Below, in pieces: positions 12,501-48,226 of a stretch of 64,000 nucleotides of DNA. Location: contig NC_092698.1 in NCBI RefSeq assembly GCF_964275005.1, forward strand, positions 31,179,162 to 31,243,161, in the 5' to 3' direction. The stretch comes from Diadema setosum (taxonomy: Eukaryota; Echinodermata; Echinoidea; Diadematoida; Diadematidae). A model generated the notes under the pieces. It did not search any database, was not told the origin of the DNA, and saw only the letters and a list, made by a program, of their open reading frames with translations. A program made the translations under genes and the position numbers. Position 1 is the stretch's first letter, and each line of letters begins with the position of its first letter.

Positions 12501-15500
12501 TGTGAGGCAGTGAAGTACCAGTGTGCAGCAGCATCAAACTTGTTTGTGATACGTAACTTCTTACATGGTAGCGATGGAATATTACCATTTTATTCCTGCC
12601 AATTATGCAAGATTCCTGCTGGGAAGTTAAATGTGTTAATACAACTCTTCCCTTTCTCTTTATGATCAGAAAATCAACTTCAAGTAGGAAGTAGGTTTTC
12701 GTGTTAGATTTGCATTTTGAGTGCCAGAAGGCTTTGCAGGCATCACTAGGAAAATTTGTATGGAATGCAAAAATGATGAAATTCCCCATGAAACCTCAGT
12801 CATTGTGGTCTATGTTTGTGTTTGTTTGTGTTAACAGAAATACATACCTCTTCTCAAGACCTTGGTCACCCACAATCGCACAGAAGCTGAACTGCTGCTG
12901 AAGATGCAAGTAAGTTAAACGATCAAAATGCAGATTTTATAGGAATTTTCTCTTGGACGGAACCGAGTTCTTGAGATTGCACTTGCAGTGGATACATGTC
13001 ATCTTGAGAAAGCAATGTTGTGGCAGATTTAAAAGAAAGAGAATTTAAAGTTATCAAGTGAAATATGAGGATTCTCAAGTTCTGTCATTTTTGATCAGTA
13101 GATGTGGGGATACTTTGATATGAAATTAGGTATTGATCACTGCTTTCATATGAGAGCACTGACAGAACATATCTTCAGATGAAGTCATGTCAATGATCCA
13201 TGCCCATTCTGTAAATTTTGAGCTAGTCTCGAGCACTTGTGCTGACATTAGTATCGTTTGGTTTGTTATCCCCCCCCCCCCCCCCCCCCCCCCCCCCGTA
13301 CAGAGAATCCAGTTGAATATGATTGAATATTACTTCTTGAAGGATGCATATAATGTATCATTGCCTTTGTAGTAAGAGGAGAATCCATAATACATTGTAG
13401 TGCATGCAGTTATCAGGTTACTTAATCACTCGACCCTGTTTTCTCTTCTTGCATGCATCATAGGAGTACTGTCATACCAACATTGTCATGCGCAAGGTCT
13501 TCACAAAGATGGTCACTTGGCTTTATCAAGGTAATATTCCGAGTGATGTTAGATCTTGTATTCATTACTGTAAAGTGTTAAAGGGTTAGTAGGGGCAAGG
13601 AGGTCCGCAGTGCATACAATTATGTGCTGTAGGATTTTCATCGTCATTCACTGTAATGCTGTGGAAGGAAGTTAACTTGATTGTGCGCAATGGAGTATAA
13701 ATTTGAAAAGTTTGAATAACATTAAAATACTTAGGTAGGAAAATGTGTAATAAATAGTGAGAAATGTAATATCAGCTAATGCCAGATCAATATAAACAAT
13801 GTTTCCCTAATTGTATGCCATATTAGATGTGAAGTTTGACAATTTCTTTTCCCTATATGTTAACATTCAAGTGATCTTAGTTTAACCTTCAAACAACCAG
13901 TTGATTGTTTTGTAAGGTTAAAATCTTGTTGATAACTGGTTAAAATTCAATTATGTTGGTCAAATCATGTTTGTTTGTTTGTTTGTTTTTTTTAGGTTTT
14001 TTCAGTAAAACAATCGACTGATTGTATCAGGAATTTCCCCTTGTATCATATGGCAATTACTCTGTATGGATGAAGGCTTGTCTGTGTGTGTCTCATTGTC
14101 ATGTAACAAGAGTGTGTCTTTCGCCTTGTACATGTAAGCTTTGATTACAATGAAAACCAAGGCGACACATAGTCATAGAGGAGGGTTCTACAGTGTCCAG
14201 TTTCAGGCCCTGAATTTCAGGGAATTTTGACTATTTGAAATACCCTTCTGTCTTTCACCGCTTTGCAGCTGACATTCTGTCTGAGGATGAGATTCTGAAG
14301 TGGTACAACAGCAACGATAACCCCAAGGGCAAGGCGCACTTCAAGGAACAGATGAAAAAGTTTGTCGAATGGCTCAATACTGCTGAAGAAGGTTTGTATG
14401 TGCTTCCTCTCAAAATTCAGGCAACACTATTAGCTTATGTGATATATTGCAGTGTTCAGCATGTGTCTTGCATTATGCATAATCCTTTTCACATTTCATC
14501 TCAATTTAAAACTGGTGACTGAATTTTGACTAAACATTAAAGGGATCGTATAGTTTTGGTTGAGACCTAATTTCAGGTTTCTAACATTTTTTGTGGAGAT
14601 AATGAGAAACCTTGTATGAAATATGAAAGAACATGTAATTCCATGAGGGATTCAACGTTTATTTGATGAAAATTTGTTTTGAAATGGCTGAGATATCCAA
14701 AACAGAGCGATTCTAATAAAGTGTGGGACCCACATTTTGTTGCGATCGCTTTGTTTTACGTTGTTTTTGGATGTTTCAGTCATTCCAAACCTGATTTTCA
14801 TCAAATAAACTTTGAATTCCTCTTAAAATGGTATGCTCTGTACTATTTCATAAGTGTTGTCTTGGTATCTCGCGAAAGGTTAAAGTCCAGTTCTCATCTC
14901 CACCAATACTGTACCATCCCTTTAATTAATGGAGAGAGGAGGTTATAGTTCGTACAAATGGTGGTGATGTCCCCCCATTGGCCCCAGGAGACCCCAAGAG
15001 TGTATCCCCCGAACCCCAAATTGGAAGTGTGTTGCCCAGCAGCCATACAGCAATCCCTAAATATAAACAGTTTTAATCTGAAATTTTTGAAATATATCAT
15101 TTGCCTCGGGTGGAATGCCGTTAAGGTGAAGGGTGCTGCTCATGTCAGCGCAAGACCCATGGGGTTTCTTGTTTATTTGTTTATTTGTTTGATTGTTTTT
15201 TAAATGAAGGACAGTAATATTGTCCAACTTGATCTGGGAGAAAGGGCCATCATGAAGAATTCCTTGACCATGGCCAGTTAGAATAGGAGGAAATGATTCA
15301 CTCATGCTAATGAGATAAAAGTTTATGCATATCAACATGCTTCTGTTTTGCATTTGCTGTCGAGCTTTCACTTATCTTACTAATCATTAGTTTGTCAGAC
15401 TACGTGTATTTAGATGTTGATTTTTGTAATAGTTTACAGATCAGTGTAAGATATTTGAATGGTCATGATATCAATTTGTATTGTTCCATAGCTATTGATG

Positions 15501-15600
15501 TTTTTTCATTGTCTTTCATCTTTTGGAATAATTCTCTCTTCATTTTCAATTGTTTCCTCTTGCAGAGTCTGATGAAGAGGAAGAGGAAGAAGAAAAATAA
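3554..15600 (+). CDS. BZW1/BZW2: BZW1/BZW2 orthologue (eIF5-mimic protein, 5MP)
   Basis: Fourteen coding exons were read directly: 3554-3614, 4100-4276, 5614-5723, 6635-6700, 7409-7544, 8180-8289, 9509-9595, 10951-11034, 11597-11662, 12299-12379, 12838-12909, 13464-13530, 14269-14391 and 15566-15600. All introns are GT-AG and phases match, giving 1275 nt and 424 aa (human paralogues are about 419 aa). The start [14 protein letters not shown] matches the vertebrate N-terminus MNKHQKPVLTGQR. The middle is the helical repeat region. The C-terminal W2/eIF5C domain carries AA-box 1 ([12 protein letters not shown]) and AA-box 2 ([10 protein letters not shown]), followed by an acidic tail ([11 protein letters not shown]). 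Known role of the family: 5MP binds eIF2 and eIF3 through W2, competes with eIF5 and tightens start-codon choice; it acts in the cytosol. The 'leucine zipper' in the name is historical. The 5' UTR is interrupted by an intron just before 3545. I cannot say whether this equals vertebrate BZW1 or BZW2, since invertebrates usually have one. Confidence 0.96.
4325..4400 (+). repeat. Intronic ~80-bp repeat, copy 1 (BZW intron 2)
   Basis: Shares the block CTGATTTAATGAGACTGATG and an upstream 'GATGTTTC...AACCTGAC' block with copies at 7174-7251 and 9208-9292, all in the same orientation. The better preserved copies have short inverted ends (GCATCCCA / TGGGATGC). It may be a small MITE. Confidence 0.75.
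4867..5435. mobile_element. TA-flanked MITE (mariner-like), copy 1
   Basis: Begins CAGTCAAACCCGTCTATAGT and ends with the inverted version (GGTTTGACTG), with TA dinucleotides on both sides (4865-4866 and 5436-5437). It is internally built of iterated 'GTGGCCGCTATAGACAGG' units. There is no transposase, so it is non-autonomous. TA target sites and the TIR style suggest the Tc1/mariner group. It lies in BZW intron 2. A shorter relative is at 10483-10646. Confidence 0.8.
6121..6555. mobile_element. Foldback MITE in BZW intron 3
   Basis: A 435-bp element with inverted ends of about 35 bp: GGTCAGACTGGCAAAAGAT at the left, and GGTCACACTGGCAAAAGAT in reverse complement at the right end. An additional internal 'CAGTCACACTGGC' copy is present. 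No coding capacity, and the superfamily is not assigned. No clear target duplication was seen. Confidence 0.7.
7174..7251 (+). repeat. Intronic ~80-bp repeat, copy 2 (BZW intron 4)
   Basis: Same unit as at 4325-4400 and 9208-9292. It starts GCATCCCATGTGATG and ends ACTGATGGGAT, a short inverted terminal match. Confidence 0.8.
8815..9014. mobile_element. 200-bp MITE with 17-bp perfect TIRs
   Basis: ATACTGTATAAGCTGTT at the left end is exactly inverted at the right end (AACAGCTTATACAGTAT). Next to each TIR is a 'TTTTTGCGAAT' type block, also in inverted orientation. TA dinucleotides at the ends allow a mariner-type TA target. It sits in BZW intron 6. Confidence 0.8.
9208..9292 (+). repeat. Intronic ~80-bp repeat, copy 3 (BZW intron 6)
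   Basis: Third copy of the unit at 4325-4400 and 7174-7251. It ends CTGATGGGATGC and begins CATCCCAAATGATG, which shows the inverted ends best. Confidence 0.8.
10483..10646. mobile_element. TA-flanked MITE (mariner-like), copy 2
   Basis: Short relative of 4867-5435. Both carry 'CCAAACCTGTCTATAG...CACCC' at the left and 'GTGGTCGCTATAGACAGG' plus the inverted end CGACTG at the right, flanked by TA. The shared internal block 'GGCTTTTCTCTTGGGGGG' confirms the family. It lies in BZW intron 7. Confidence 0.8.
11765..11975 (+). mobile_element. tRNA-derived SINE (degenerate), BZW intron 9
   Basis: A B-box-like word GGTTTGATTCG at 11815-11825 is followed by 'CCCCTAGACAAGGCACT'. This resembles the 'CTTGGGCAAGGCACT' core found in many marine-invertebrate tRNA-derived SINEs. 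The element fades into AT-rich 'AAATGAAATAATTCATTG' sequence. The A box is not clear and the limits are approximate. Confidence 0.55.
13270..13297 (+). repeat. 28-base poly-C tract
   Basis: An uninterrupted run of 28 C in BZW intron 11. Its length is likely polymorphic and prone to assembly error. Confidence 0.9.
14537..14925. mobile_element. Foldback MITE, family A, copy 1
   Basis: The 389-bp element begins TTAAAGGGATCGTATAG and ends CTGTACCATCCCTTTAA. Its halves are an imperfect inverted repeat of roughly 185 bp: 'TTTATTTGATGAAAAT' on the left is matched by 'ATTTTCATCAAATAAA' on the right, and 'GAGATATCCAAAA' by a diverged TTTTTGGATGT block. TTAA at each end suggests a piggyBac-type target. 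Related copies are at 52191-52602, 52599-52990 and, interrupted, at 58877-60236. It lies in the last BZW intron. Confidence 0.85.
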
Positions 15601-17674
15601 GCTAGTGGAGATCACACATCTTCATGCCTTATTCCAGACTTCAATGTAGTGTTTTCTGTCTGATACAGTGGTAAATTTGGTCATGTCTGTATGTCTTTTG
15701 AAACTGTTGACAAGCAATCATTTTATCATCACTTGAATTGTTACAAGTTCACATCATGCTTTTTTTTCCTACGATATTCCGTTAAATCTCAACTCTACAT
15801 TGTATAGACAGTCACTAACAAACGAAGAATATTGACCAGTCTATGATCATTTATTAGTTTATTGAAACAATATGCATACAACACTGAACCTCACCTGCAA
15901 TTGTCTTAGTGCTATATATATGTAATCACATTTTCTGTTATACGTTGCTTTTTTAGGGGGTGGGGGTCGGATTGGATGTGTTGTGTGATTTCCAGGCAGA
16001 AAGTGGATTGCAAATTAAGAACTGATGTTCATGTTCACATGTATTATTACAGATAATTCGAGAGCAACTTACTTTTTATCTACGGTTGTGTTGACTGTCC
16101 AATAACTGATACTAAAGCAACTGTTGATTGGCCAGTGAAGAAATCCGCTTATAACTGATGTGTAGTAGGAATGGATGTTTGAATTCCTGGAATGCAAGTG
16201 ATTTATGTTGTTAGATAAGAGTATAACTTAGAAACATCTAAAGAAATCTTGCAGCCAAACGGCTGTGGAAGTAGGAATAGATTTAATTTTATATACCGTG
16301 AATGCATGTTGCTATGATTTCAGAACCAACTGTGAATTGAACAATTGATTTTGATAAGACTTATATCAATGGTTGAACATCATACTTTTCTAGCAAGACT
16401 AACATCACCTCTGTACGAAAGTGTATCTAGTTTGTTTTTTTCGTCCGTAGTAAAACGTAGTTTGGTATAATGTGCTGCGATTGTAGCCACGTAGTGCAAC
16501 TATTTGACTTCGCAATGGCAACCTGCAGAAATGTAATAGATGGTACTATTCTTGTATCATAGCTGAATATGTGTGTGAGAAGAGCTCTCAAGCCATTGCC
16601 CAAGCTCTCACTCCAATACTTATGTTTTGGCTTCACTTCTCTTATTATTTTTTTTATTGGTTTGTTTATTACTGAGTAAGGATTATAAGTTATGTCTATT
16701 ATTAAAGATGCCAATTATGTCTGATAATGAGGGTTGGGCGGGGGAAACAATGATGAAGATTAAATTTATTGGAGGGAAAATTATTTTGATGTCAACACGC
16801 GGGCTACTTTGAAATCATTTGGAGTAATGCTGTCTTGTGTGGTGTGTGCTACAATCTGTTGAAATGCTCTTCAGTCCTTGGCCCTGTTACATAAACTAAA
16901 ACAAATGATGCAGATCTAATATGTTTCAGATCTAGCATTTTCAGCCAGACAAAACTGAACATCTTTTTTTTTTTTTACTTGGTGTTGTTGCCGTCAATGA
17001 ATATTAACATCTTATTTCAAACATACTTGTTTGAAATTATGGAACAGGGCTGATCAGACACTGTGATAGTGGGCCATTGAGATAGAATGTGCTGGCTTGT
17101 AAAACTAGAATTTTTTTTGTGTGCATTTTAATTTTGCAAATTTAGGGAAAGCCAAGATTGTGAAATTACGTGCCGCAAAAATTTCTTTCTCTGCAGTATT
17201 TGTGTGAATGAATGTATTTGTGCTTGTATCATCAAATATGGTATGCATTGTCCATGAATGTTTTGGTGTTTGTGTGTGTATAAGGGTTTTCAGATCTTGA
17301 ATGAGTTGCATGAACAAGATATGTTTTTTCCATATTATAGAAAGTTTCCATGCGTGTACAAACACATGCATTCTACTATTCATACGGGAACTTTTACATT
17401 TTAAAGTGCATTCCGGTAAAAGCGAAATCAAATTCTCGTTACAACAATTAACAAATTCAGGTCCTAAAGTTATCTGCTATATATCTTTCTATTCTAAACT
17501 GTTTGGTTATAATGAAATTTTGATGGAACAAAAGAAAACCAATGGTCTTGATGACTTAATGGGAGTGCGCTGTACATGTACAACACATCTATCTGTGTCA
17601 TGAGTATATCCTCAAGTTCCAGGGGTGATTGCAAGGCACTGTGACATATTCTGTGTACTTCAATGAACAAGTAT

Positions 17675-17772
17675 AATATCGTCTGTTGAGAATGAGAAGG
17701 GCGTTAAGTGGTCGTGAACACTATGGGTTTAGTGGCAACTTAACGCCCTTATCATTCTCAGCCGACGATATT
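17675..17772. repeat. Imperfect 35-bp inverted repeat (hairpin)
   Basis: The left arm 17675-17709 and right arm 17738-17772 are complementary over about 35 bp with three or four mismatches, separated by a 28-bp loop. Core arm word: AAGGGCGTTAAGT. It looks like a foldback element or MITE remnant in the intergenic DNA. Confidence 0.75.
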
Positions 17773-17781
17773 TGTGTTTTT

Positions 17782-17838
17782 GTTTGTTTGTTTGTTTGTT
17801 TTGTTTTGTTTTGTTTTGTTTTGTTTTGTTTTGTTTTG
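17782..17838 (+). repeat. (GTTT)n/(GTTTT)n simple repeat
   Basis: GTTT units change to GTTTT units. Directly downstream are T and G homopolymer runs. Confidence 0.9.
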
Positions 17839-18407
17839 GTTTTTTTTTTGGGGGGGAAGGGGTGATTAACAAAGCAGTTGATGAAGGACATCAATTAGTT
17901 TACATACCTTACATGTTTGGTACAATGATGAAAGGTACTAATCAACATGTGGGAGTGTGATGTGTATGTGTGATGTGTATATGTGTGGTGTGCTGTGCGT
18001 ACATGTGTGGTTTGTTGTGCGTTGGGTACATGATAACAACAGGATGGGGTGGGTAGATGGGTTTCATGTTGATAACCAAAAATGACCCGACCATTTGCAA
18101 CACTTCACCAGTGGTGTAATCAGATACAGTAATTAGCTCATATTTGGTACATGTATTCACCGCCATCACAGAATCACATAACACGAACTTCATGTGATTC
18201 ACTACACACTTAAATATATTGAATTTGAAGTACCGGCGATTTAGTAATTATTGCACCATGATATCAGACAGTGTAGATTGTTTCAATCCTGTACAGTATG
18301 AAGATACCTCGTTACACTAACCTTCCACCCCCCTCCCGTAATGGCACAGCATCAATCACATTTTAATGCACTGGTACCAAGCTGCAATACATGTATCATG
18401 TATCATA

Positions 18408-18500
18408 CCCCCCCCCCCCCCCAAAAAAAAAAAAAAACAAACAAACAAACACACACACAAACAAACAAACAAACAAAAACAAAACAACAACAACAACAAC
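18408..18500 (+). repeat. Composite C-run / A-run / (CAAA)n / (CAA)n low-complexity block
   Basis: Poly-C, poly-A, CAAA and CAA units follow one another over about 90 bp. Reading frames across it are artefacts. Confidence 0.85.
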
Positions 18501-18736
18501 GAAGTGTATGAAAGTCACAGTAGTGATCCATAATGGGGAAATACATACTGAGAACTCTATGCTTCTGGTTTCTCGCAATTACACTACATATAATTCCTCT
18601 CCTCATTCGAATTACCCACCTTGTTGACTCCCAAAAATTTAAGCTCAACACACACTTCAATCACCATCAACTGCAACCTTCTTCGTCATTTTCACCACAA
18701 TTCTGTGGATTTTCAGTACACGCATGACACACACAC

Positions 18737-18739
<3 letters not shown>

Positions 18740-18781
<42 letters not shown>
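18740..18781 (+). repeat. (TA)n microsatellite
   Basis: About 42 bp of TA preceded by (CA)n and followed by (TACA)n. Confidence 0.9.
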
Positions 18782-18786
<5 letters not shown>

Positions 18787-19004
18787 CATACATATACATG
18801 TATATAATTATAGAGAGAGGGAGAGAGAGAGATACACGGGTCGAAACAAATACTAGTAGTACAATTTTGTATTTTCATCTCGTCAATTCCCAATTTTATT
18901 TTTTTAACATGTAGGGCCTATTTATCTATTCATTTATTTTTGCTTGCAAAAACTAACGTTGGTCGTATACTTGACAATGTGCATAAACGTGACAAAGAAT
19001 GCAA

Positions 19005-19010
19005 TTTATT
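19005..19010 (-). terminator. Candidate polyadenylation signal of the esterase gene
   Basis: AATAAA on the minus strand, about 210 bp downstream of the esterase stop codon. This is a plausible 3' UTR length, but no cDNA evidence is available. Confidence 0.45.
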
Positions 19011-19218
19011 CTCTGAGCACACGTTTCTCCATTAACATCAAAATTTGTATTGCAGCACTTTTTAGGTACATATCTACAATTTGTATGTAGAATCTCTCTG
19101 ACATATACTTACAAAATGGTAGATTCATTCATTCAGGATAGCGTGGTAGAGATGGATTGCTACGTGATAATTGTTTAGCTACGTTCTCGTCAGTTTGTGA
19201 CTTATATGGATAGAAAAT

Positions 19219-25598
<6,380 letters not shown>

Positions 25599-25845
25599 CT
25601 TATCAACAAACCCTTGGTATTGTTTTCAAGTGGGTGGAAACGAATGGTTGAAAATGCACCTTTCGATTGTAAATACATGTACTGCCCCTCCGTGCAAAAG
25701 GAATTGCCAATATTGCTACCTGTCCCAATGCTCGCATCGTCACGCTTTTTCACAGAAATGTTCTGCTGCTGGTACAATGTGCTGGTACCGACATTTCCTC
25801 TCTTCTGCGGACGGAGAGCCCCTGTAATGGCACTGCATTGTACCG

Positions 25846-25852
25846 TTTTATA
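25846..25852 (-). promoter_or_regulatory. Candidate TATA box of the esterase gene
   Basis: TATAAAA on the minus strand about 250 bp upstream of the start codon at 25598. Transcription would begin near 25820 and give a 5' UTR of about 220 nt. Position and sequence fit, but it is a single short word and unproven. Confidence 0.35.
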
Positions 25853-25859
25853 TCATTAA

Positions 25860-27899
25860 AGCTATCAGCAGCCCTTACATTATTTTGCAGGTACAGTTCA
25901 AGTTAAATGTTCGCAACATGCACAATCCTGTCTTTGATGTGGTCTTGTGTGAATTAATGTGTGCGTGGGTGTGTATGTGTGTGTGTGTGTGTTTGTGTGT
26001 ATGTGTGTGTCAAGTGTGTGTGTGTGTCAAGGGTGTGTGTGTGCGTGCGTATGAGTTTATATCACCTCTGATGTGTGGGCAGATGCTGGAAACTCTCGAT
26101 CATTGTTTCCCCTAATTTTATGTGATCCTTACCATGTCTTCCTCCAATTTTCACTCTTTACTTCGGAAATTATTTAAACAAAAATCTGACACTATACATG
26201 TACTTTATTCTTGTCCACTTTTATGGAGAGTAACATCAGAGAGAATAACGAAAGTTTCACCAATGTCGCAGAAAGGCCAGTAATTTATTCACCTTTTGTC
26301 TGTTTTCAGGAAGCGCAGATGTCGGTCACAATCACAGTGAATATTCAAATCAGCTAAGAGGATGACGTCATCATCTCGCAAGTCTCTCGTTGTCCTCACC
26401 ATGCAATCCTCACCAGATTTCGAAAAAAAAATCATAAATTGAACTCTGAAACACTTATACAAACCCGTCCATTATCGCATTGTTTTAGAGTTGTAGTCGT
26501 TTTAAAACATTGATCGCTTCTTTTAAGGAGGATTGAAGTTGCCCAAATACTGACATGCTTCTTAAGCTTTCCTAACTATAAACCAATGAAAAAATTGCTG
26601 CACAACTTCGTCACATCTCTCTCTCAAAGTATGTGCGTAATGTGACTCTGACCCCATTCATCAAACTTTGTTTCGAGAAAACATGATCTATCATTTTGGG
26701 TGGTATTCAAAGAAACGATTGCTGCTCAGTTTTCCAAGGCCTGGTTTCGCATGGCACCATGTAGCGTTCAAAATGGGGAAAAACGAGCTAAATGTTCACC
26801 TTGATGTTATACGTTTTCTTCTACAGTATATTATACACGTATCAGTATTTGAAAATAACAAGATTTTCTATTACACCCAAGAAAGGCACCGCGCTTCAGG
26901 GTTATCGTCTAGTCCCGTGAGAGCGCAGCATGCTACTGTGGGAAAAAAATGATTTGCGTCGAGATCAAAATTTCTATACGAATGAATCAGATCGACATAC
27001 GAACTTCATTTTTATATTGATACGGCAAAGAGACTCCCTGGGGAAACAGTATTATCAAATTTCAACGATTAGATTTCGTTTCTAGAACTAATGCATTGAA
27101 GGAACAACAACCCCTCGCCTCCCCCCCCCCCAAAAAAAAAGTAGGGGTCGTATCCAGTGAAATGTCCTGATTATCTGATCAAGGGAGCATGGAACATAAT
27201 AATCATGTATAAACATGCGATTCCATCTACAGCACTTTATTCACAAATGCATTCACGAAGTACCCAATAAATCCTGAGGGAGCAGATTAACGAAGTTAAC
27301 CAGTAGACAGGTCACACTATTTGAATTGGTAATGTAAAGTATGTGGCTCACATTTTACGTGGCTATCAATGGACATGGTGGAGCACGAAGCACATACAAG
27401 CACATCAATATTATTCTTTCTTTTTACCCAACTTTATTGTATTGTCTCACTCAAATACATTTATTTGTTTGTATGTTTACATTTATTTGTTTGTATGTTT
27501 TTGCCTAAATCAGTAAAGGCAGTTGTTACAGTGCAAACACAGAAGCTCACGGTTGCTTTCATGTTGTTATTGTTTTTTAAGTCAGTACTAAAACAAATAA
27601 AATTGATAACTTATTTAACGCTAGTGACGGGTGCACGGCATAAGCTCGGATGAACAAGGCGCAAACAATGATGGAGAAAAAAAAAGTGAGTAAGGAAACT
27701 ATACGTCGCTTTTCAGACGCTGTTATGTCACCTGAAATATACATGTACTGTGTTAATTAAAGCTCTGTTTTCACCATGCGAATGTCTGATCAGTAAATGT
27801 CGATACAGTGTATCTCCACATTGTTGGGAAGCCGTTTACTTTGATACACTGCGCGTAAACTTATATGCTGTATATTCTTTTCAGGACATATCAAAGTCC

Positions 27900-27942
<43 letters not shown>

Positions 27943-29334
27943 ATAAAAGTAATTCCCCCTATCCCAGCACACACACGAAAACTTTTTCGTATCATGATCA
28001 CTGTACATGATCATCATAACAAGCTATCAAAATACTTTTGAACAAAACTTGGTTCGTAAAATACGTAAATTTTGCATTTAGTTGCCAACGCGTCCGCAAC
28101 AAAACTTCAGCTTGGTCATTTAGATCACTTACTACTTTATGGAAAATTGTGTACTGCATTACAAAATGAAATGATTATTACCAAGAAAAACGCAATATGA
28201 AAATTAAGTATATCCGAATACAAAACGCGCGTAATATACATGTATCGACGGAAACTACAAGTGGTAAGTACACAGAAAGAAACTGGATTACTATATATCG
28301 CAAAATGAATATGATACACACATATTAACATATTTTACATACATACACTGTATTCGATGGGTGGGCGTGGTGAGATACTGAATGTCACAAAAAGGCACAT
28401 TCACATCTTATTAGCGTAAAATTCGCCAGAGTCTAAAAAAATAGCGATTCGGAAATAAAATTAATATTCCACTTGGCAAGAACAGACTGTGGCAACGTGG
28501 CAGTGCATCAAAAGTTTTGTTACTGAATACGCACCCCGACAGAAATAAGACAAGCTGTTACCTTCTTCAACGTTACATAATGCACTGGCATACATTATGT
28601 TACTGACATTTAGTAGATATACCACACACATTAGAATCATCACAAATAATGCATATGTTCTTAATGATCTACCAATCGGGTAGAACTATGAACGAAAAGG
28701 AGTCTTTTATAAAATTGCGTTAAGTTGGAGTACTCCATATTACCTTTCAATTTTACCTGACTGAATTTGAAGGATGTATAATTCGTGTGTGCAAAGCACG
28801 TAATAAAGCATGTAATAATGGTATTTTCAAAACATTTATGAAAGAAATCGGATTAAGCGAAAAAAAAAACCCGATGGATGGTTTGTCAGAAGTAAAGACG
28901 GGTCTTACTTTATTAATTTCAATATAGCATCTTATCTACAGTGAGCAAAATATGGAAATTTTGTTTTGAAACTTTTGAAACACTGATATCAAAATTATTT
29001 CAGATGTGCCAAGATACAACATGAAAAAAAAAATAATGCTGTCTACATTTCACTGTGGTTTCGGAAGAAGACCGGCAAAACCACGCTTGCGATATATACT
29101 GAATAGACAGAATAAAAAGACACGAACATTGCTGGGGGTTCTATTTGTTTTTATCTTCACAGAGAAAATTAGGACGCAAGCAGAAGGACACTGCCTTCAC
29201 AGACATGTGTCTGTAAACGACAAAGATACGGAACAAAGTGTTCTACTTCCGCTCAACCACTGTCTGTTTGAGCGCCAAATATAGCTGCAGAACATTGTAG
29301 AATACAATGCAATAATAATAACGATTGGGTCCTC
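25860..29334. other. Intergenic region between esterase and SEA-EGF membrane protein genes
   Basis: I see no exon with splice signals and no conserved protein family on either strand. It contains a TG-rich block at about 25965-26045 and a 37-base A run. The open frames seen here are short, lack domain similarity and are not supported. Confidence 0.6.
27903..27939 (+). repeat. 37-base poly-A tract
   Basis: An uninterrupted A run. It could be the tail of a retroposed copy on the plus strand, but the sequence before it shows no recognisable SINE or LINE and I saw no flanking duplication. Confidence 0.85.
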
Positions 29335-29340
29335 TTTATT
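29335..29340 (-). terminator. Candidate polyadenylation signal of the SEA-EGF gene
   Basis: AATAAA on the minus strand about 413 bp after the stop codon at 29753. It is the first good signal downstream. Confidence 0.45.
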
Positions 29341-29752
29341 CACGGTACAATCTCCTCAGTGACGCCACTGCTCTAACAAACCACGCGCATAACTCTCTTG
29401 TAAAATCCCATCGAATTTCTGTCTTTGGCACATAGAATCTGAAAGTACTGAAAAGAGCAACGTTCTATGGATAAACTAATGATGAGATATACAAATATTG
29501 AATGTCTTCTAATCAATCTGTTGAAAGCGATTAAGAAAAAAGTACATCTGAAACAAATGTATAGGAATAAAACAAAACAAAAAAAAAAACCCACAAAAAC
29601 ATGAACCACCACAATGTGTGAGTAAGTAGTATGAGGAGCGAACGCGAGAGTAAAATCACATACACTAGAGGCACAATAGCATGTGCTGGTGGTTGCTACA
29701 TTTCCACATGTTTCAAAGTAGCAAGGAGGACAGCTAGCGAGGCAATGCATTG

Positions 29753-48226
<18,474 letters not shown>

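Larger units (their letters stand above)
15601..19004. other. BZW 3' UTR and intergenic region
   Basis: The 3' UTR starts directly after the stop codon. I see no AATAAA nearby on the plus strand. ATTAAA at 16701-16706 is a possible polyadenylation signal but weakly supported. The rest of the stretch to the convergent esterase gene holds one inverted repeat and several simple repeats, and no coding exon I can support. Confidence 0.55.

Noticed and set aside
29006-29284. 92-codon plus-strand open frame
   Set aside because: Basic composition, no splice context or family, and it overlaps the likely 3' flank of the SEA-EGF gene.
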